A stretch of 64,000 nt of DNA, taken from Neoechinorhynchus agilis. Taxonomy: Eukaryota > Acanthocephala. The position numbers were made by a program, and so were the translations under genes. The DNA lies in assembly GCA_051530055.1 (NCBI GenBank), contig CM121342.1, positions 9,114,001 through 9,178,000 of the forward strand. Reading direction: 5' to 3'. The notes below the pieces were generated by a model. That model worked only from the letters and a program-made list of their open reading frames with translations, made no database searches and was not told the origin of the DNA. Positions 11,375 through 21,959 of the stretch are shown piece by piece (position 1 is the first letter of the stretch; the number at the start of each line of letters is the position of its first letter).

Positions 11375-13200
11375 TTATTCGTGAAAATAATCACTTATTT
11401 TATCTCTTTTTACCATTGCACACCTTAATTTTTTGTTGTCTTTTATGTGTATGATTTCTTTAGAGGTTAAAGAAAGGGAGAGGTGGGGTGGTGAATGGGT
11501 GATGAGGGTGAGATTGTCGGCGTATAAGAAGAGTTTAGAGTGAGAGGAGAGAGGTTCGAGGTCGTTTATTAAAATACTAAAAAGAAGTGGTGGCAGTACA
11601 TCACTTTGAGGTACGTCTTCGGTGAGGGATAGGCTGATAGAAGAGATAGAACGGCAGTGAATGTGTTGTTTGCGATTGTGAAGATAAGATTCGAGCCAGC
11701 GGAACTGCCACAAGTTGAGACCAAAATCGGAGCAGGCCGGAGAAGGAGTGAATGGTCCATGTAGTCGAATGCTTTTGGTCAATCCAGTTGAATGAGACGG
11801 GTGACGTGGAAGGGATTATTGTCGAGGTTACGTTGAAGCGTGTCATAAATTCAAAGTAGGGCATCGGTAGCAGAAAATCTGGGTCGGAAGCCAAATTGTA
11901 GGGGCGATAACTTTTCGTGGAGAAATGAAAGATGGCGAGATTTAAAACATTTTTCGATGATTTTTGAAGGAGCGGATAGAATGGAAATCGGACGGAATGA
12001 TTCGGCCGAAGTAGGATGCCTTTTTTTGGAACGAGTATTACTTTGGCAGTTTTTGGGCAAGAGCGGTAGATGTCATTTAAAAAGCTGAGGTTCATAATGT
12101 GGGTAAGAGGGTCGAGAAGTTCGGGGAATATGCAGCGAAGAGCCCAGTTTGGGATTTCGTATTGAGAGGACGAATTTTTAGGTAATTTCATTAGATACTT
12201 TAGTACTTCATATGATGAAACTAAGGGGAGTATTGGCGAGTTGACAAAAGTTTCAGGCGTGGGCGTGAAAGATTGTATGGATACTGATGTTGAGCAGTGA
12301 TTGTAAATTGAGTCAGGGCAGAGGTTCTGATTAATCGAATCTAGAACCTGTTTTAATTCAGTGGAGGACGAATTAGGGAAGGGATCAACGTTGCGTAGAC
12401 TAAGAGAGTCCTTGACGGCCCGCCACCATGTTGAATTGCAACCTGATCGAATTTTAGAGGAGAGAAAGTTTTTGCGGCGGTAAGTATTTTGCTAGTAAGT
12501 GCCTTTTGTAAACGGGGAGAGTCTGGGGAGTTATTGCCATGGGCCTTAGAAGCTTGCCTTTGAAGAAGTTTCAAAATGGGCATTATCCATGGAGGGGCGC
12601 GGTTGGAGATCCTAATGAATTTCTTGGGATTTGCCGAAGCTAGAAAATTTTTATGATTGAGGTTATGGAGGGCATGGCCAAAGAAGGGTCATTTGTGTGG
12701 TCAGAGTGGAATGGGCGAATATTAGAGTTGAACAATTTTATAAAAAGAAATTTATGTGATGATCACGTTTATCCCGGACTGCCCTGCAATTAAGAAATGG
12801 TGTGAATTTGTGGAGTTTATAAGCTCTATCATAGAGTCAAATTGGAGCAAGGAGGACTCAGTTCGAGAGGCAGGAGGGCAATAGACGCCAGCAACGGCGA
12901 ATTCTCTAAGGCCGTTTCTCAGAGGAACTAGGAAATGGACTGCGATGAATTCTAGGTTGGGGTTTTGTAGAGAGCCTCTGAGATATAAAGAGTAAAGTAA
13001 CGATTGCCGTACGTAACGGTCCTCGCTGCATGTATGGAAGGAAGAGTACCCGGGAAGGATGGCTGAATCGCTGTTCGAGGGGGTAAGCCATGTTTCTGTT
13101 AAGATGACTACGTCGGCTTTTGAGGTACATGAAATGAGTGAAATTTCACCTAGTTTAGAAAGGTGGCAACGAGTATTGGAGTAAAAAACGTTGGGGAAGG
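11375..13200 (-). pseudogene. LINE ORF2: APE endonuclease and reverse transcriptase
   Basis: Read on the minus strand, the endonuclease appears at about 13,200-12,840 (ADVVILTETWLTPSNSDS, then FAVAGVYCPPASRTE). The reverse transcriptase follows at about 12,100-11,470, with VPKKG...ENFRPIS-like blocks (seen as SAESFRPISILSAPSKI), LQFGFRPRFSATDAL, VPQSDVLPPLLFSILINDL and the active-site block LFLYADN, where the second catalytic Asp has become Asn. Reading frame changes several times between these blocks. The enzyme is therefore dead. Confidence 0.8.
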
Positions 13201-13463
13201 GATTTTTGGATTAAGGGAAATCGGGGGTCGGAAGTGAGGGAAATTGGTGGGTTATGGGAGGAATCGTTACGGGACGCCGATAAAGAACGATTGATTATCC
13301 CAAAGGGAGTAGTCCGGGGCGATCCAAAAATTGGAGTTGGGTGAGCGAATGGTAATGATAGAAATGATTTTATGGTTGGGACTTTGCATGGATCAACTAC
13401 GGTTGTATGGGTTGATTTATGGTGATTTTGAGTAGGAGTAGAGAGATTACTAAAAGTGACGGG

Positions 13464-14435
13464 TTACATTGGGAGGATGAGTTCTGGGTTGAGCTTAGAG
13501 TGAAGGTGGGAAGATTTTGTGATGCGTTCTTTTGTGGATAGATACGAAAAGAGAATTGAGGAGTTTGTATCTCCTGTTATGAAAGAGGAGGCTACGAATG
13601 GCGAAATAAAAGTTACTTTGAGGAGACGTGGTCCCGGGTTAAAGGAATTTTTCGGTGGAATGCGCATAACTGTTAATGGGGGAGGAATAGTAGAGTGAAT
13701 GTCGGGGAAAAGGAGTTGACCGATTCGAAGGATTTGGTGGATGTTGTGTGCATCAGCGACGACAGGATCTGTAGCAGGAGCTTCCGGCATACCAGAAGTA
13801 AAAATGGTGCGATTTCTATCATCGAGGGAGGAGTGCATGATGCGATGAGTCGAATTCAGAGCAACGAGGGATGACAGTGGTGGTGGAGAAGGCGTATCTT
13901 TACCGAAATGAATCGAAGGGCGTTCAGATGTTTCTTCGACCTTTTGTTGGACTGTAGCTTTCTCAGTAATTACTTCAGCTGGATCGCTTTCTTTTTTATC
14001 GTTACCTTTTATCCCAGTCACAATATCAGACTCCACGGTAATTTCAGAATCATTAAATACTACGGGCTGAATATCCTCTAAGGGTGGTACCAAGTCCCTA
14101 GTAAAAATCGCAATATTCTCAGTCTTTAGAACATCATTCGTTTCCAACAAATCTTCATTCGAGTTTAGCATACTGATGGAATCTACCAAAACCTTATTTT
14201 CCTTCGTGGTCGCTTGACTATCCAATTTCGGTAAACCTTTAGTATGTTTCTTATAATTCACCCTTGAAACCTTTGCCTGCCGTTTTCAACCGTCAGCTTT
14301 CTTCCCTTTGCACTTTTTGACTTCGATCAACTGTTCATTTTTGAGAGCTTCCGTTAATATATCCTTAACCGTGCTCATCACTTCAATTAATGAGTCCTTT
14401 AGAGTTTCAGTGTCCGATTCTCGTTCACCGTTCAT
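13464..14435 (-). pseudogene. LINE ORF1 protein with one in-frame stop
   Basis: From the ATG at 14,435 one reading frame runs 324 codons to the stop at 13,464, broken by a single TGA near 14,285. The N-terminal third is acidic and likely helical (TLKDSLIEVMSTVKDI). The C-terminal third carries the pattern of LINE ORF1 RNA-binding domains: ADAHNIHQILRIGQLLFP, then PRLLKVTF and ERITKSSHLHSKLNP. ORF1 proteins coat the element RNA. Its position immediately before the endonuclease-RT region supports the call. Confidence 0.7.
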
Positions 14436-14489
14436 TGATGTGAGGACGTTGACGAGAGCGGACGTTCACGAGATAGACGACGTAGGCTC

Positions 14490-17125
14490 AAGAGTTCAAA
14501 AAAACTCAAATCCCAAAATAACTAACATATTCTATAAAACCCAAAATAGTAGCAGTGTAAACACTTTTCGAATGCAAGATAAATCATACTTACGATCGAA
14601 ATTACGTTAGGCTAAATAATTTTATGAAAAATTGATTTCACCTCGCTTCTCCTTTGGCTTGGGACTTATTTTAATGTTCCAAATAAAAAACAACAAAAAA
14701 CCAAAAACAAAACACCAAACAAGATAAATCATACTTACGACAAAATTTAATGTTCCAAATAAAAAATTCAAATCCCAAAATAACTAACAGATTCTATAAA
14801 ACCCAAAATAGTAGCAGTGTAAACACTTTTCAAATGCAAGATAAATCATACTTACGATCGAAATTACGTTAGGCTAAATAATTTTATGAAAAATTGATTT
14901 CACCTCGCTTCTCCTTTGGCTTGGGACTTATTTTAATGTTCCAAATAAAAAATTCAAATCCCAAAATAACTAACAGATTCTATAAAACCCAAAATAGTAG
15001 CAGTGTAAACACTTTTCAAATGCAAGATAAATCATACTTACGATCGAAATTACGTTAGGCTAAATAATTTTATGAAAAATTGATTTCACCTCGCTTCTCC
15101 TTTGGCTTGGGACTTATTTTAATGTTCCAAATAAAAAAATTCAAATCCCAAAATAACTAACAGATTCTATAAAACCCAAAATAGTAGCAGTGTAAACACT
15201 TTTCAAATGCAAGATAAATCATACTTACGATCGAAATTACGTTAGGCTAAATAATTTTATGAAAAATTGATTTCACCTCGCTCTCCGGCGGGACTTATTT
15301 TAATGTTCCAAATAAAAAAATTCAAATCCCAAAATAACTAACAGATTCTATAAAACCCAAAATAGTAGCAGTGTAAACACTTTTCAAATGCAAGATAAAT
15401 CATACTTACGATCGAAATTACGTTAGGCTATAATTTTATGAAAAATTGATTTCACCTCGCTTCTCCTTTGGCTTGGGACTTATTTTAATGTTCCAAATAA
15501 AAAAATTCAAATCCCAAAATAACTAACAGATTCTATAAAACCCAAAATAGTAGCAGTGTAAACACTTTTCAAATGCAAGATAAATCATACTTACGATCGA
15601 AATTACGTTAGGCTAAATAATTTTATGAAAAATTGATTTCACCTCGCTTCTCCTTTGGCTTGGGACTTATTTTAATGTTCCAAATAAAAAAATTCAAATC
15701 CCAAAATAACTAACAGATTCTATAAAACCCAAAATAGTAGCAGTGTAAACACTTTTCAAATGCAAGATAAATCATACTTACGATCGAAATTACGTTAGGC
15801 TAAATAATTTTATGAAAAATTGATTTCACCTCGCTTCTCCTTTGGCTTGGGACTTATTTTAATGTTCCAAATAAAAAAATTCAAATCCCAAATAACTAAC
15901 AGTTATAACCCAAAATAGTAGCAGTGTAAACACTTTTCAAATGCAAGATAAATCATACTTACGATCGAAATTACGTTAGGCTAAATAATTTTATGAAAAA
16001 TTGATTTCACCTCGCTTCTCCTTTGGCTTGGGACTTATTTTAATGTTCCAAATAAAAAAATTCAAATCCCAAAATAACTAACAGATTCTATAAAACCCAA
16101 AATAGTAGCAGTGTAAACACTTTTCAAATGCAAGATAAATCATACTTACGATCGAAATTACGTTAGGCTAAATAATTTTATGAAAAATTGATTTCACCTC
16201 GCTTCTCCTTTGGCTTGGGACTTATTTTAATGTTCCAAATAAAAAAATTCAAATCCCAAAATAACTAACAGATTCTATAAAACCCAAAATAGTAGCAGTG
16301 TAAACACTTTTCAAATGCAAGATAAATCATACTTACGATCGAAATTACGTTAGGCTAAATAATTTTATGAAAAATTGATTTCACCTCGCTTCTCCTTTGG
16401 CTTGGGACTTATTTTAATGTTCCAAATAAAAAAATTCAAATCCCAAAATAACTAACAGATTCTATAAAACCCAAAATAGTAGCAGTGTAAACACTTTTCA
16501 AATGCAAGATAAATCATACTTACGATCGAAATTACGTTAGGCTAAATAATTTTATGAAAAATTGATTTCACCTCGCTTCTCCTTTGGCTTGGGACTTATT
16601 TTAATGTTCCAAATAAAAAAATTCAAATCCCAAAATAACTAACAGATTCTATAAAACCCAAAATAGTAGCAGTGTAAACACTTTTCAAATGCAAGATAAA
16701 TCATACTTACGATCGAAATTACGTTAGGCTAAATAATTTTATGAAAAATTGATTTCACCTCGCTTCTCCTTTGGCTTGGGACTTATTTTAATGTTCCAAA
16801 TAAAAAAATTCAAATCCCAAAATAACTAACAGATTCTATAAAACCCAAAATAGTAGCAGTGTAAACACTTTTCAAATGCAAGATAAATCATACTTACGAT
16901 CGAAATTACGTTAGGCTAAATAATTTTATGAAAAATTGATTTCACCTCGTTCTCCTTTGGCTTGGGACTTTAATGTTCCAAATAAAAAAATTCAAATCCC
17001 AAAATAACTAACAGATTCTATAAAACCCAAAATAGTAGCAGTGTAAACACTTTTCAAATGCAAGATAAATCATACTTACGATCGAAATTACGTTAGGCTA
17101 AATAATTTTATGAAAAATTGATTGA
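14490..17125 (-). repeat. Array of fourteen ~187-bp monomers on the LINE 5' side
   Basis: The landmark CAAATCCCAAAATAAC starts near 14,506, 14,769, 14,955, 15,142, 15,323, 15,508, 15,695, 15,882, 16,063, 16,250, 16,437, 16,624, 16,811 and 16,993. Spacing is 181-187 bp except the first gap of 263 bp, which holds an extra A/C-rich insert. Copies are almost identical. The outermost unit breaks off mid-monomer at about 17,125. The array ends about 55 bp before the LINE ORF1 start codon. In the LINE direction each unit contains GTAAGTATGA, a perfect 5' splice-site consensus, and two TATTTTGGG blocks. A LINE promoter-monomer array is the leading reading; plain satellite is the alternative. Confidence 0.85.
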
Positions 17126-17468
17126 GCCCCGTTCTCACTTTGGTCTCGTAGGTTACTGTATTTAAGGATCCTAAAATCATAAATAAAGTCAATAAATAAA
17201 AAACCGTTTTAAAAAACAATTTTTTCCATGTTTCGTAGAATAACTAGGTGACATTACTGCCATTCAAACATTTAAAAATCATGCCGGCATCGAATTAATT
17301 CAGATTTTCGAAAAAGAGAACAAGGTTCACCTTTTAAGGAAAACTGCGAACAAACCCAACTTCTATAAATACTCATGAATGGCCTTCGCAATGTCAACAC
17401 CTCTTATTTATTTCGCACATTTTAGTACCACAAAAAAACGTTTTTTTCAGCTAAACATTTCGGTCACA
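17126..17468. other. Spacer between monomer array and Tctex-like gene
   Basis: Unique AT-rich sequence. AATAAA-like hexamers on both strands near 17,180-17,210 could end the minus-strand gene to the right. No coding content recognised. Confidence 0.4.
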
Positions 17469-17867
17469 CTATTCAACTTTTGCGGCTGCGAACAATACGG
17501 CACAATAGACCCAATCATTTACAAAATCGACTTTAAAGCTAATATCCGAATTTTTCGGATAAACAAAGTTACATGCACAAGCGAATGATGCATCATTGAT
17601 TCGCTTATTTCGTTCAGTGCAACAAACTTGAAAAAAACAGTCATATTGTTCGATTCCGTTGATTTCGTTGATAATCGCTTCTCCGATCGCATGTTCAATT
17701 TTGTTCACAACATCACAAATGCCACCATAATCGTTCGCACCTCCAACAGCCTGGAATGATCCGAAATGCGATTTGAGCGTTCGCTCAATGACACCCTCCA
17801 TTAGATTAATGTTAAGATTATCTTCAAGAAAGCGGGTGGTAATTGTATGAGAGTTAAAAGTGCTCAT
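17469..17867 (-). CDS. Tctex-type dynein light chain-like protein
   Basis: A 132-codon frame whose spacing of hydrophobic blocks follows the Tctex1/DYNLT fold. It has an N-terminal NINLMEGVIERTLKSHFGSF, a helix DVVNKIEHAIGEAIINEI, a strand YDCFFQVCCTERNKRINDA, then NFVYPKN and the typical closing F-x-N-D-W-V-Y-C-A-V-L-F-A. Tctex light chains form homodimers that dock on dynein intermediate chains in cytoplasmic and ciliary motors. Family length (110-180 residues) fits. The stretch just upstream of the ATG contains CAGGTGAGT, a strong donor-like site, so an upstream exon or alternative first exon may exist. Identification rests on pattern, not on an alignment, and the paralogue cannot be named. 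Confidence 0.6.
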   Translation of the reverse strand: MSTFNSHTITTRFLEDNLNINLMEGVIERTLKSHFGSFQAVGGANDYGGICDVVNKIEHAIGEAIINEINGIEQYDCFFQVCCTERNKRINDASFACACNFVYPKNSDISFKVDFVNDWVYCAVLFAAAKVE

Positions 17868-18257
17868 TTTTACTCACCTGGCATTGCTCAATGCCCAATC
17901 AAAACCATTCTGCTCATAATGAAGCGTTACCATGACAACGATCTTTGTGCTCTCTTGGCATTGGTGATTTAGCGTGAATTGTGGCGAGACATTCCGAGGG
18001 CACCTTGAGTGTACTGCTCTCTATGTTTCACCCAACGTATAACTTGTAAAATAAGGAACACAAGTTTTGAGTTCTACGCTAATGACTGATGATACGAATG
18101 TCGACGTGAAGAAAAACCTGAGCCAAAGTTTTAGCGGTCGAACTACTGCTTTTCCTCGAATTAATATTTCTAAAGTGAATCACAACGATCCGGGTAAGGG
18201 TTAGAAGGCTGCGAGCGCTCTTTTTTGAGTGTAATTCCAGAGAAAAAGAGCAATAGC
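17868..18257. other. Spacer with a possible minus-strand exon
   Basis: Upstream of the Tctex-like gene. On the minus strand an ATTCACTTTAG acceptor-like site near 18,170 precedes an open stretch reaching 18,079, which might be a second exon of the gene starting at 18,443. No domain is recognisable. Confidence 0.3.
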
Positions 18258-18443
18258 CTATCGAGAACACGAAACTGTCAAAATCAGAAAGATTTCATCA
18301 AGTTGAACATTGCCACGATTGGTAGAGGATGCGATAAAACGTCGTCGTTCAACCCAAGGTATGTCAAGTTCATTTGAAATGTTTTTATGAAAAAAGCGAA
18401 TGTATAGGTCATTAAAGCAAGGAACCAGTGGATCGTTGAACAT
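18258..18443 (-). CDS. Hypothetical gene, first exon
   Basis: A 61-codon frame with charged content (WVERRRFIASSTNRGNVQL). A GTTTCG donor-like site near its end and an acceptor near 18,170 suggest it could splice onward. The ATG lies only about 93 bp from the ATG of the plus-strand gene at 18,537, so the two would share a divergent promoter. I do not recognise the protein and it could be non-coding. Confidence 0.3.
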   Translation of the reverse strand: MFNDPLVPCFNDLYIRFFHKNISNELDIPWVERRRFIASSTNRGNVQLDEIFLILTVSCSR

Positions 18444-18536
18444 TCTATGTAGGTTAGTTAAAAGTTGGCTTAAGGCAGTAATGTTTCACAGAACTTTTAT
18501 GTACTCAGGAGTCCGAGTTTAACTTCTCAGAAATTC

Positions 18537-18877
18537 ATGGCAGATTGGCTTCGAGCTCGACAGGATCTTCTTAGAGAAAATGATGTACAGGTAAAGGTAT
18601 TATTCGCGCAAAACGCGAATTATATTGTCCTATTTTATTTAGGAGTTAACGCATAACGGTGCATCTCAGTCATCGGGAGCCGATTCCAATGAATCAAATA
18701 ATTCCTATAAGAAATTTGCTAGATCAAAACGTTTCAGAGAAGTAATTTTACGCGAATAAAGACATTGCGCTCACATTTTTTCCAAAGATTCCAGCGGTAG
18801 TACAGTCGTTCAGGAGTGAACAGGAAAAACAAAAGGCAATTCGCTATGCTACCAAAGGACGAGTGGCATTTATATGA
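18537..18877 (+). CDS. Small three-exon gene, 80-residue protein
   Basis: Exons 18537-18590, 18643-18741 and 18788-18877 join in frame. The introns are 52 and 46 bp, start GTAAAG and GTAATT and end in AG. The product begins MADWLRARQDLLREND, has a Ser/Asn-rich middle (GASQSSGADSNESNNS) and a basic C-terminal half (KKFARSKRFREIPAVV, then EQEKQKAIRYATKGRVAFI). Clean phase at both junctions, compact introns and a plausible amphipathic start support a real gene. It is too short to stand out as a single open frame. I do not recognise the family. A divergent partner may start at 18,443. Confidence 0.55.
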
Positions 18878-18898
18878 GAATACTAACAAGTTTTTGTT

Positions 18899-19351
18899 TT
18901 AGTAGTCCGAATCGGATTCATAGGTTATTGTTTCCACGTATAGAATTTTCGAGTCTTTACCTCCGATATCAGGATCGCACATTTTTCCATATTCATCGTA
19001 TTCAAAACAACCTTTGTAACGATCAATTTGATCCGCAGATTTACAATAAGGAGATGAACTATAATATCGCACATCTCCATTATATCGTTTGTCTCGTCTT
19101 TTTTCCAAAAGATATTCTGCTTCTTCGGCTAAATCCATTTCTCTGCAGTCCATATAATCGTGTTCAATGTTTCGATTGTATATTTCATCAACTGAACTTG
19201 CATAGCATCTGCTGGATTGACGATGATGTTTATACATTTGTTCATTTATATTATTTGAGCTAAGGTGCCGCCGTTCGTGTTTTAGAGCATAGTTTTCAGA
19301 CTTCAACTTTTCGCCCATACCGAAGACATTATCTATTTTAAAGGAATTCAT
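18899..19351 (-). CDS. Tyr/Asp-rich hypothetical protein, possible 3' exon
   Basis: A 150-codon frame ending in a tyrosine- and acid-rich tail. It contains SENYALKHERRHLSSNN, RNIEHDYMDCREMDLAEEAE and ILYVETITYESDSDY. No domain is recognised. It lies 280 bp downstream of the proline-rich frame at 19,631-20,617 on the same strand and both have unusual Tyr/Asn/Ser content, so they may be exons of one gene with a repeat fragment in the intron. No convincing acceptor was found next to the ATG. Confidence 0.45.
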   Translation of the reverse strand: MNSFKIDNVFGMGEKLKSENYALKHERRHLSSNNINEQMYKHHRQSSRCYASSVDEIYNRNIEHDYMDCREMDLAEEAEYLLEKRRDKRYNGDVRYYSSSPYCKSADQIDRYKGCFEYDEYGKMCDPDIGGKDSKILYVETITYESDSDY

Positions 19352-19359
19352 TGAGGCGC

Positions 19360-19600
19360 CGGATTTCGTAATAAATAGAAGTTTTTAGTCATGATTAAGA
19401 ATAAGACAATTGCAAAAATCGAGGTCTCTACTTTAACTCTGTTCACTAAAGAGCTTCTTAGACGACTTTTCAACGGTGTAATGGCTTTTGTCGATATGTG
19501 AGGACAGTCCTGGAATTCTTTTTTTTCGATTAAAGACGCTCTGCGAACTTCGTCGGGTACTGGTAATGAACCCGATGAGGTTCGAAACGAAATTGTAATG
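19360..19600 (-). repeat. Dispersed Penelope-associated repeat with hammerhead-like end
   Basis: The stretch 19,360-19,554 is the reverse complement of 40,672-40,869 with very few differences. Next to it, 19,560-19,588 reads CTGGTAATGAACCC then GAGGTTCGAAAC on the plus strand. This keeps a GAACC/GGTTC stem and the GAAA core of a hammerhead ribozyme but has a changed CTGATGA box. It sits between two same-strand open frames that may belong to one gene. Confidence 0.65.
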
Positions 19601-19630
19601 GCTTTTGACGTTTAAATGGGAAACAGGTGA

Positions 19631-20617
19631 CTAAATGTGATATATTTTGGTGAATAATATCAGTTCTTTGATTCTAAAATGTGACTTTTTCAAAAAAATC
19701 CGTACAGCACGAAAAAAAGGCCCATCAACGGTCCATAGATAATATCTAGAGTCTACATGGTAATAATGCCGATCATCGTGAGTTTTATGAACGGACAATG
19801 GTCGTTGCTTCGATAGAGGAGGTAAGATTTTGGTTATTCGGATTGGTTTTTGGCTTGGCATTGGAGGCGGACGTTCTCTTATGAAGATTGGAGGAGGTGT
19901 AGGTGGTTGTGGTGGTCGTACAAATACTCGCAACGGATCCTGTTCTTTTTCTTGTGGTAGTCTAACTTCCTTTACGATAATGGGAACTGGTGGAGGGGTC
20001 GGCGGTTTTAGATACAGCACGGATATATTTTGTTGATAGTTGATGCTTGGAGCTGTTCTGTCAATTGTCTCCAATTCAGAGTGTTGAAACGGTTGATTCG
20101 CATAATTTTGGATGCCGTTCGCGAAATTATTTTCCGCCGTAGAAAACCGAAGTGAACTCTGAATGGGCCCCGATTGGGGAAACGGTTGATTCGGATAATT
20201 TTTGATGCTGTTCGTGAAATTGTTATCCGCCGTAGAAAACCGAAGTGGTCTCTTAATAGGTTCCGGTTGGGCTACTAAATGTCTTGAATTATTGACGTTT
20301 GCTGCATGTAATGCTTGATTGGAAGATTTTGTTCGGTAGCGTCCAATGTTTTGATATATTGGCTCAGATTGATTTTGTTCACTGTCGTCGGACGTACGAA
20401 TTAATGTCATTTTAGAACCTCTCGATGCACTACCGATGGAGTTTTCATTTGTTCTATGTTGTGAACTTCTTCGAGAAGGACGTGAATCATATCCATTTTT
20501 TAGCTTAAACGCTTTTTCGTCGTCGTTATCATCGTCGAGAATTCGAACTGGTGTGAACAATATTTCGGATGTTGATGCAAACGCCTCGCTGGAATAATAT
20601 GGCAGCGAGTAGTGCAT
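19631..20617 (-). CDS. Proline-rich low-complexity protein
   Basis: A 328-codon frame from an ATG at 20,617. The N-terminal part is Ser/Arg/Asn-rich with two similar blocks (RFSTADNNFTNSIKNYPNQ and RFSTAENNFANGIQNYANQ), evidence of an internal duplication. The C-terminal part has PPTPPPVP, PPQPPTPPP and RPPPMP runs that could bind SH3 or WW domains. An acceptor-like TTTTTGTTTAG lies just upstream of the ATG, so an untranslated first exon or trans-splice site is possible. The last ~25 codons are less biased and may be read-through into an intron. No known family is recognised. Confidence 0.5.
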   Translation of the reverse strand: MHYSLPYYSSEAFASTSEILFTPVRILDDDNDDEKAFKLKNGYDSRPSRRSSQHRTNENSIGSASRGSKMTLIRTSDDSEQNQSEPIYQNIGRYRTKSSNQALHAANVNNSRHLVAQPEPIKRPLRFSTADNNFTNSIKNYPNQPFPQSGPIQSSLRFSTAENNFANGIQNYANQPFQHSELETIDRTAPSINYQQNISVLYLKPPTPPPVPIIVKEVRLPQEKEQDPLRVFVRPPQPPTPPPIFIRERPPPMPSQKPIRITKILPPLSKQRPLSVHKTHDDRHYYHVDSRYYLWTVDGPFFRAVRIFLKKSHFRIKELILFTKIYHI

Positions 20618-21480
20618 TCTCGCTAAACAAAAATTGAGCTATATTATTTACTATGAGAAATTTTTATTTTCGTGTTTATCCTGAAGTTTGGTCGAAGTTT
20701 TATTCCCAAGCTTCGATCTTGAAAATCATCACCTTAACAATTTTATTAAAGGATAAAACGCCCATTGAGTGCGAATGGCCTTCGTTAACACTTTAATTGA
20801 ACTTTTTTTTAAAATATTTATCCCGAAAATTTGATAGTACCCTAAGAAATTTTAATAAAATTTGGAGTTGCATTTTTTTCTAAAGTCTGATTGTAACTAT
20901 TTAAAGAGTAAATAAAAAAAACCGACTTTGCTTTTCTAATCGCTGTTATTATCCCGAATATATTGACGAGAAGCACTTGAGTTTCACAAGAAATCCTTTC
21001 TGGAATGTCACATTTTAAACATTAAAAATCGATAACTAATTAAAACATTTTCCTAAATATTTCTTCAGAAAATTTTTGAAATTGGTATTTAGTTCAAATA
21101 AGGTGAAGATCAACAAATTTAGCATAATCATCGTGAGCTTAAAGATTCGGTGACCGAATTCAATAAATTCTCCCATTATTTCAGTTTAGGGCTCACTAAA
21201 AAGTCTAAAACCCTACCAAAATAGCTTTAAATGGCTACTTCTTTGGACTAATGAATGAACGAATGTTTCTTAAAAACTTTCAAATGAAAGTGCTTTAAAA
21301 AGTAAAGATCTTCGAGGTTTCCCTCTGTGATAGAACTACAAAGGAAACTCAATAGGGTGACAGAGGTCCTACACATTACCGTTTGACTGTTTTACACGAA
21401 GCTGAGAAATTCAAGGTTTGCACCTTTGTTAACTCAGAGGACACACTGGATAAATAGTGGAAAATATTCGAAAAAAAAGC
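20618..21480. other. Intergenic, no gene seen
   Basis: AT-rich sequence upstream of the proline-rich gene. No repeat family or coding content recognised. Confidence 0.4.
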
Positions 21481-21851
21481 TTACTCATATACCGAACTGG
21501 TTATTCTTAAAACGAGCATTTCATACGCAATGTCACTTTGAGAAGTCCATTTACTACACGACGCACAAATTCTAAATCCTCGACAATGAGTTTTGAATAT
21601 TAACGGTATACGTTTAAAAAGCTTTAAGCAAGATCGAAGAAATTGAATCTTAGAAGATTCAATAAATGTAATTTGCTCGAATTCAACGCGATACAAAAAT
21701 TCGTTGCTCCAAGTGAATTTTCATTGTCACACTCGAAATAAAAAAATGAAGATTTATACCATCTACTTACGAAGCCACGTGAAAAATATATTCTTCGATT
21801 TATTAATCCAGTTTTTACGTAAACATCAATAACTTCAAAAAGTTCAATCAC
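21481..21851 (-). CDS. Possible two-exon hypothetical gene
   Basis: Two overlapping minus-strand frames. The upstream one (from 21,851) reads IELFEVIDVYVKTGLINRR up to a strong GTAAGTAGATGG donor-like site near 21,772. The downstream one includes FIESSKIQFLRSCLKLF and a cysteine-bearing tail, CRGFRICASCSKW. A TTTTTTTATTTCGAG acceptor-like stretch lies between them. Frame joining was not proven and no family is recognised. Confidence 0.25.
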
Positions 21852-21959
21852 AATCTCTTTTAACTATTTTTTATGAGAAGATGTCAGACACAAAATTTTA
21901 GTGAAATCGATTTTTAACGATGATTCAAGGCATGATACAGATCTCATTGTTCTTGAAGG

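Larger units (their letters stand above)
11375..14435 (-). mobile_element. CR1/Jockey-group LINE, decayed
   Basis: A non-LTR retrotransposon on the minus strand with ORF1 on the right and an ORF2 with APE-type endonuclease followed by reverse transcriptase to the left. It is interrupted by several frameshifts and at least one in-frame stop, so it is not autonomous. Its 5' side is directly continuous with the 14-unit tandem array at 14.49-17.13 kb. The APE plus RT order excludes the REL-type LINEs seen elsewhere in this window. CR1 or a near relative is my best placement; the exact clade needs a tree. Confidence 0.85.

Noticed and set aside
15000-15300. ATACTTAC in each 187-bp monomer as the 5' end of U1 snRNA
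   Set aside because: It is only the complement of the GTAAGTAT donor word; the U1 stem-loop I sequence and a proper Sm site are missing on that strand.
14490-17125. CRISPR-like array
   Set aside because: The whole unit is repeated with no variable spacers, the unit is far too long, and the DNA is eukaryotic.
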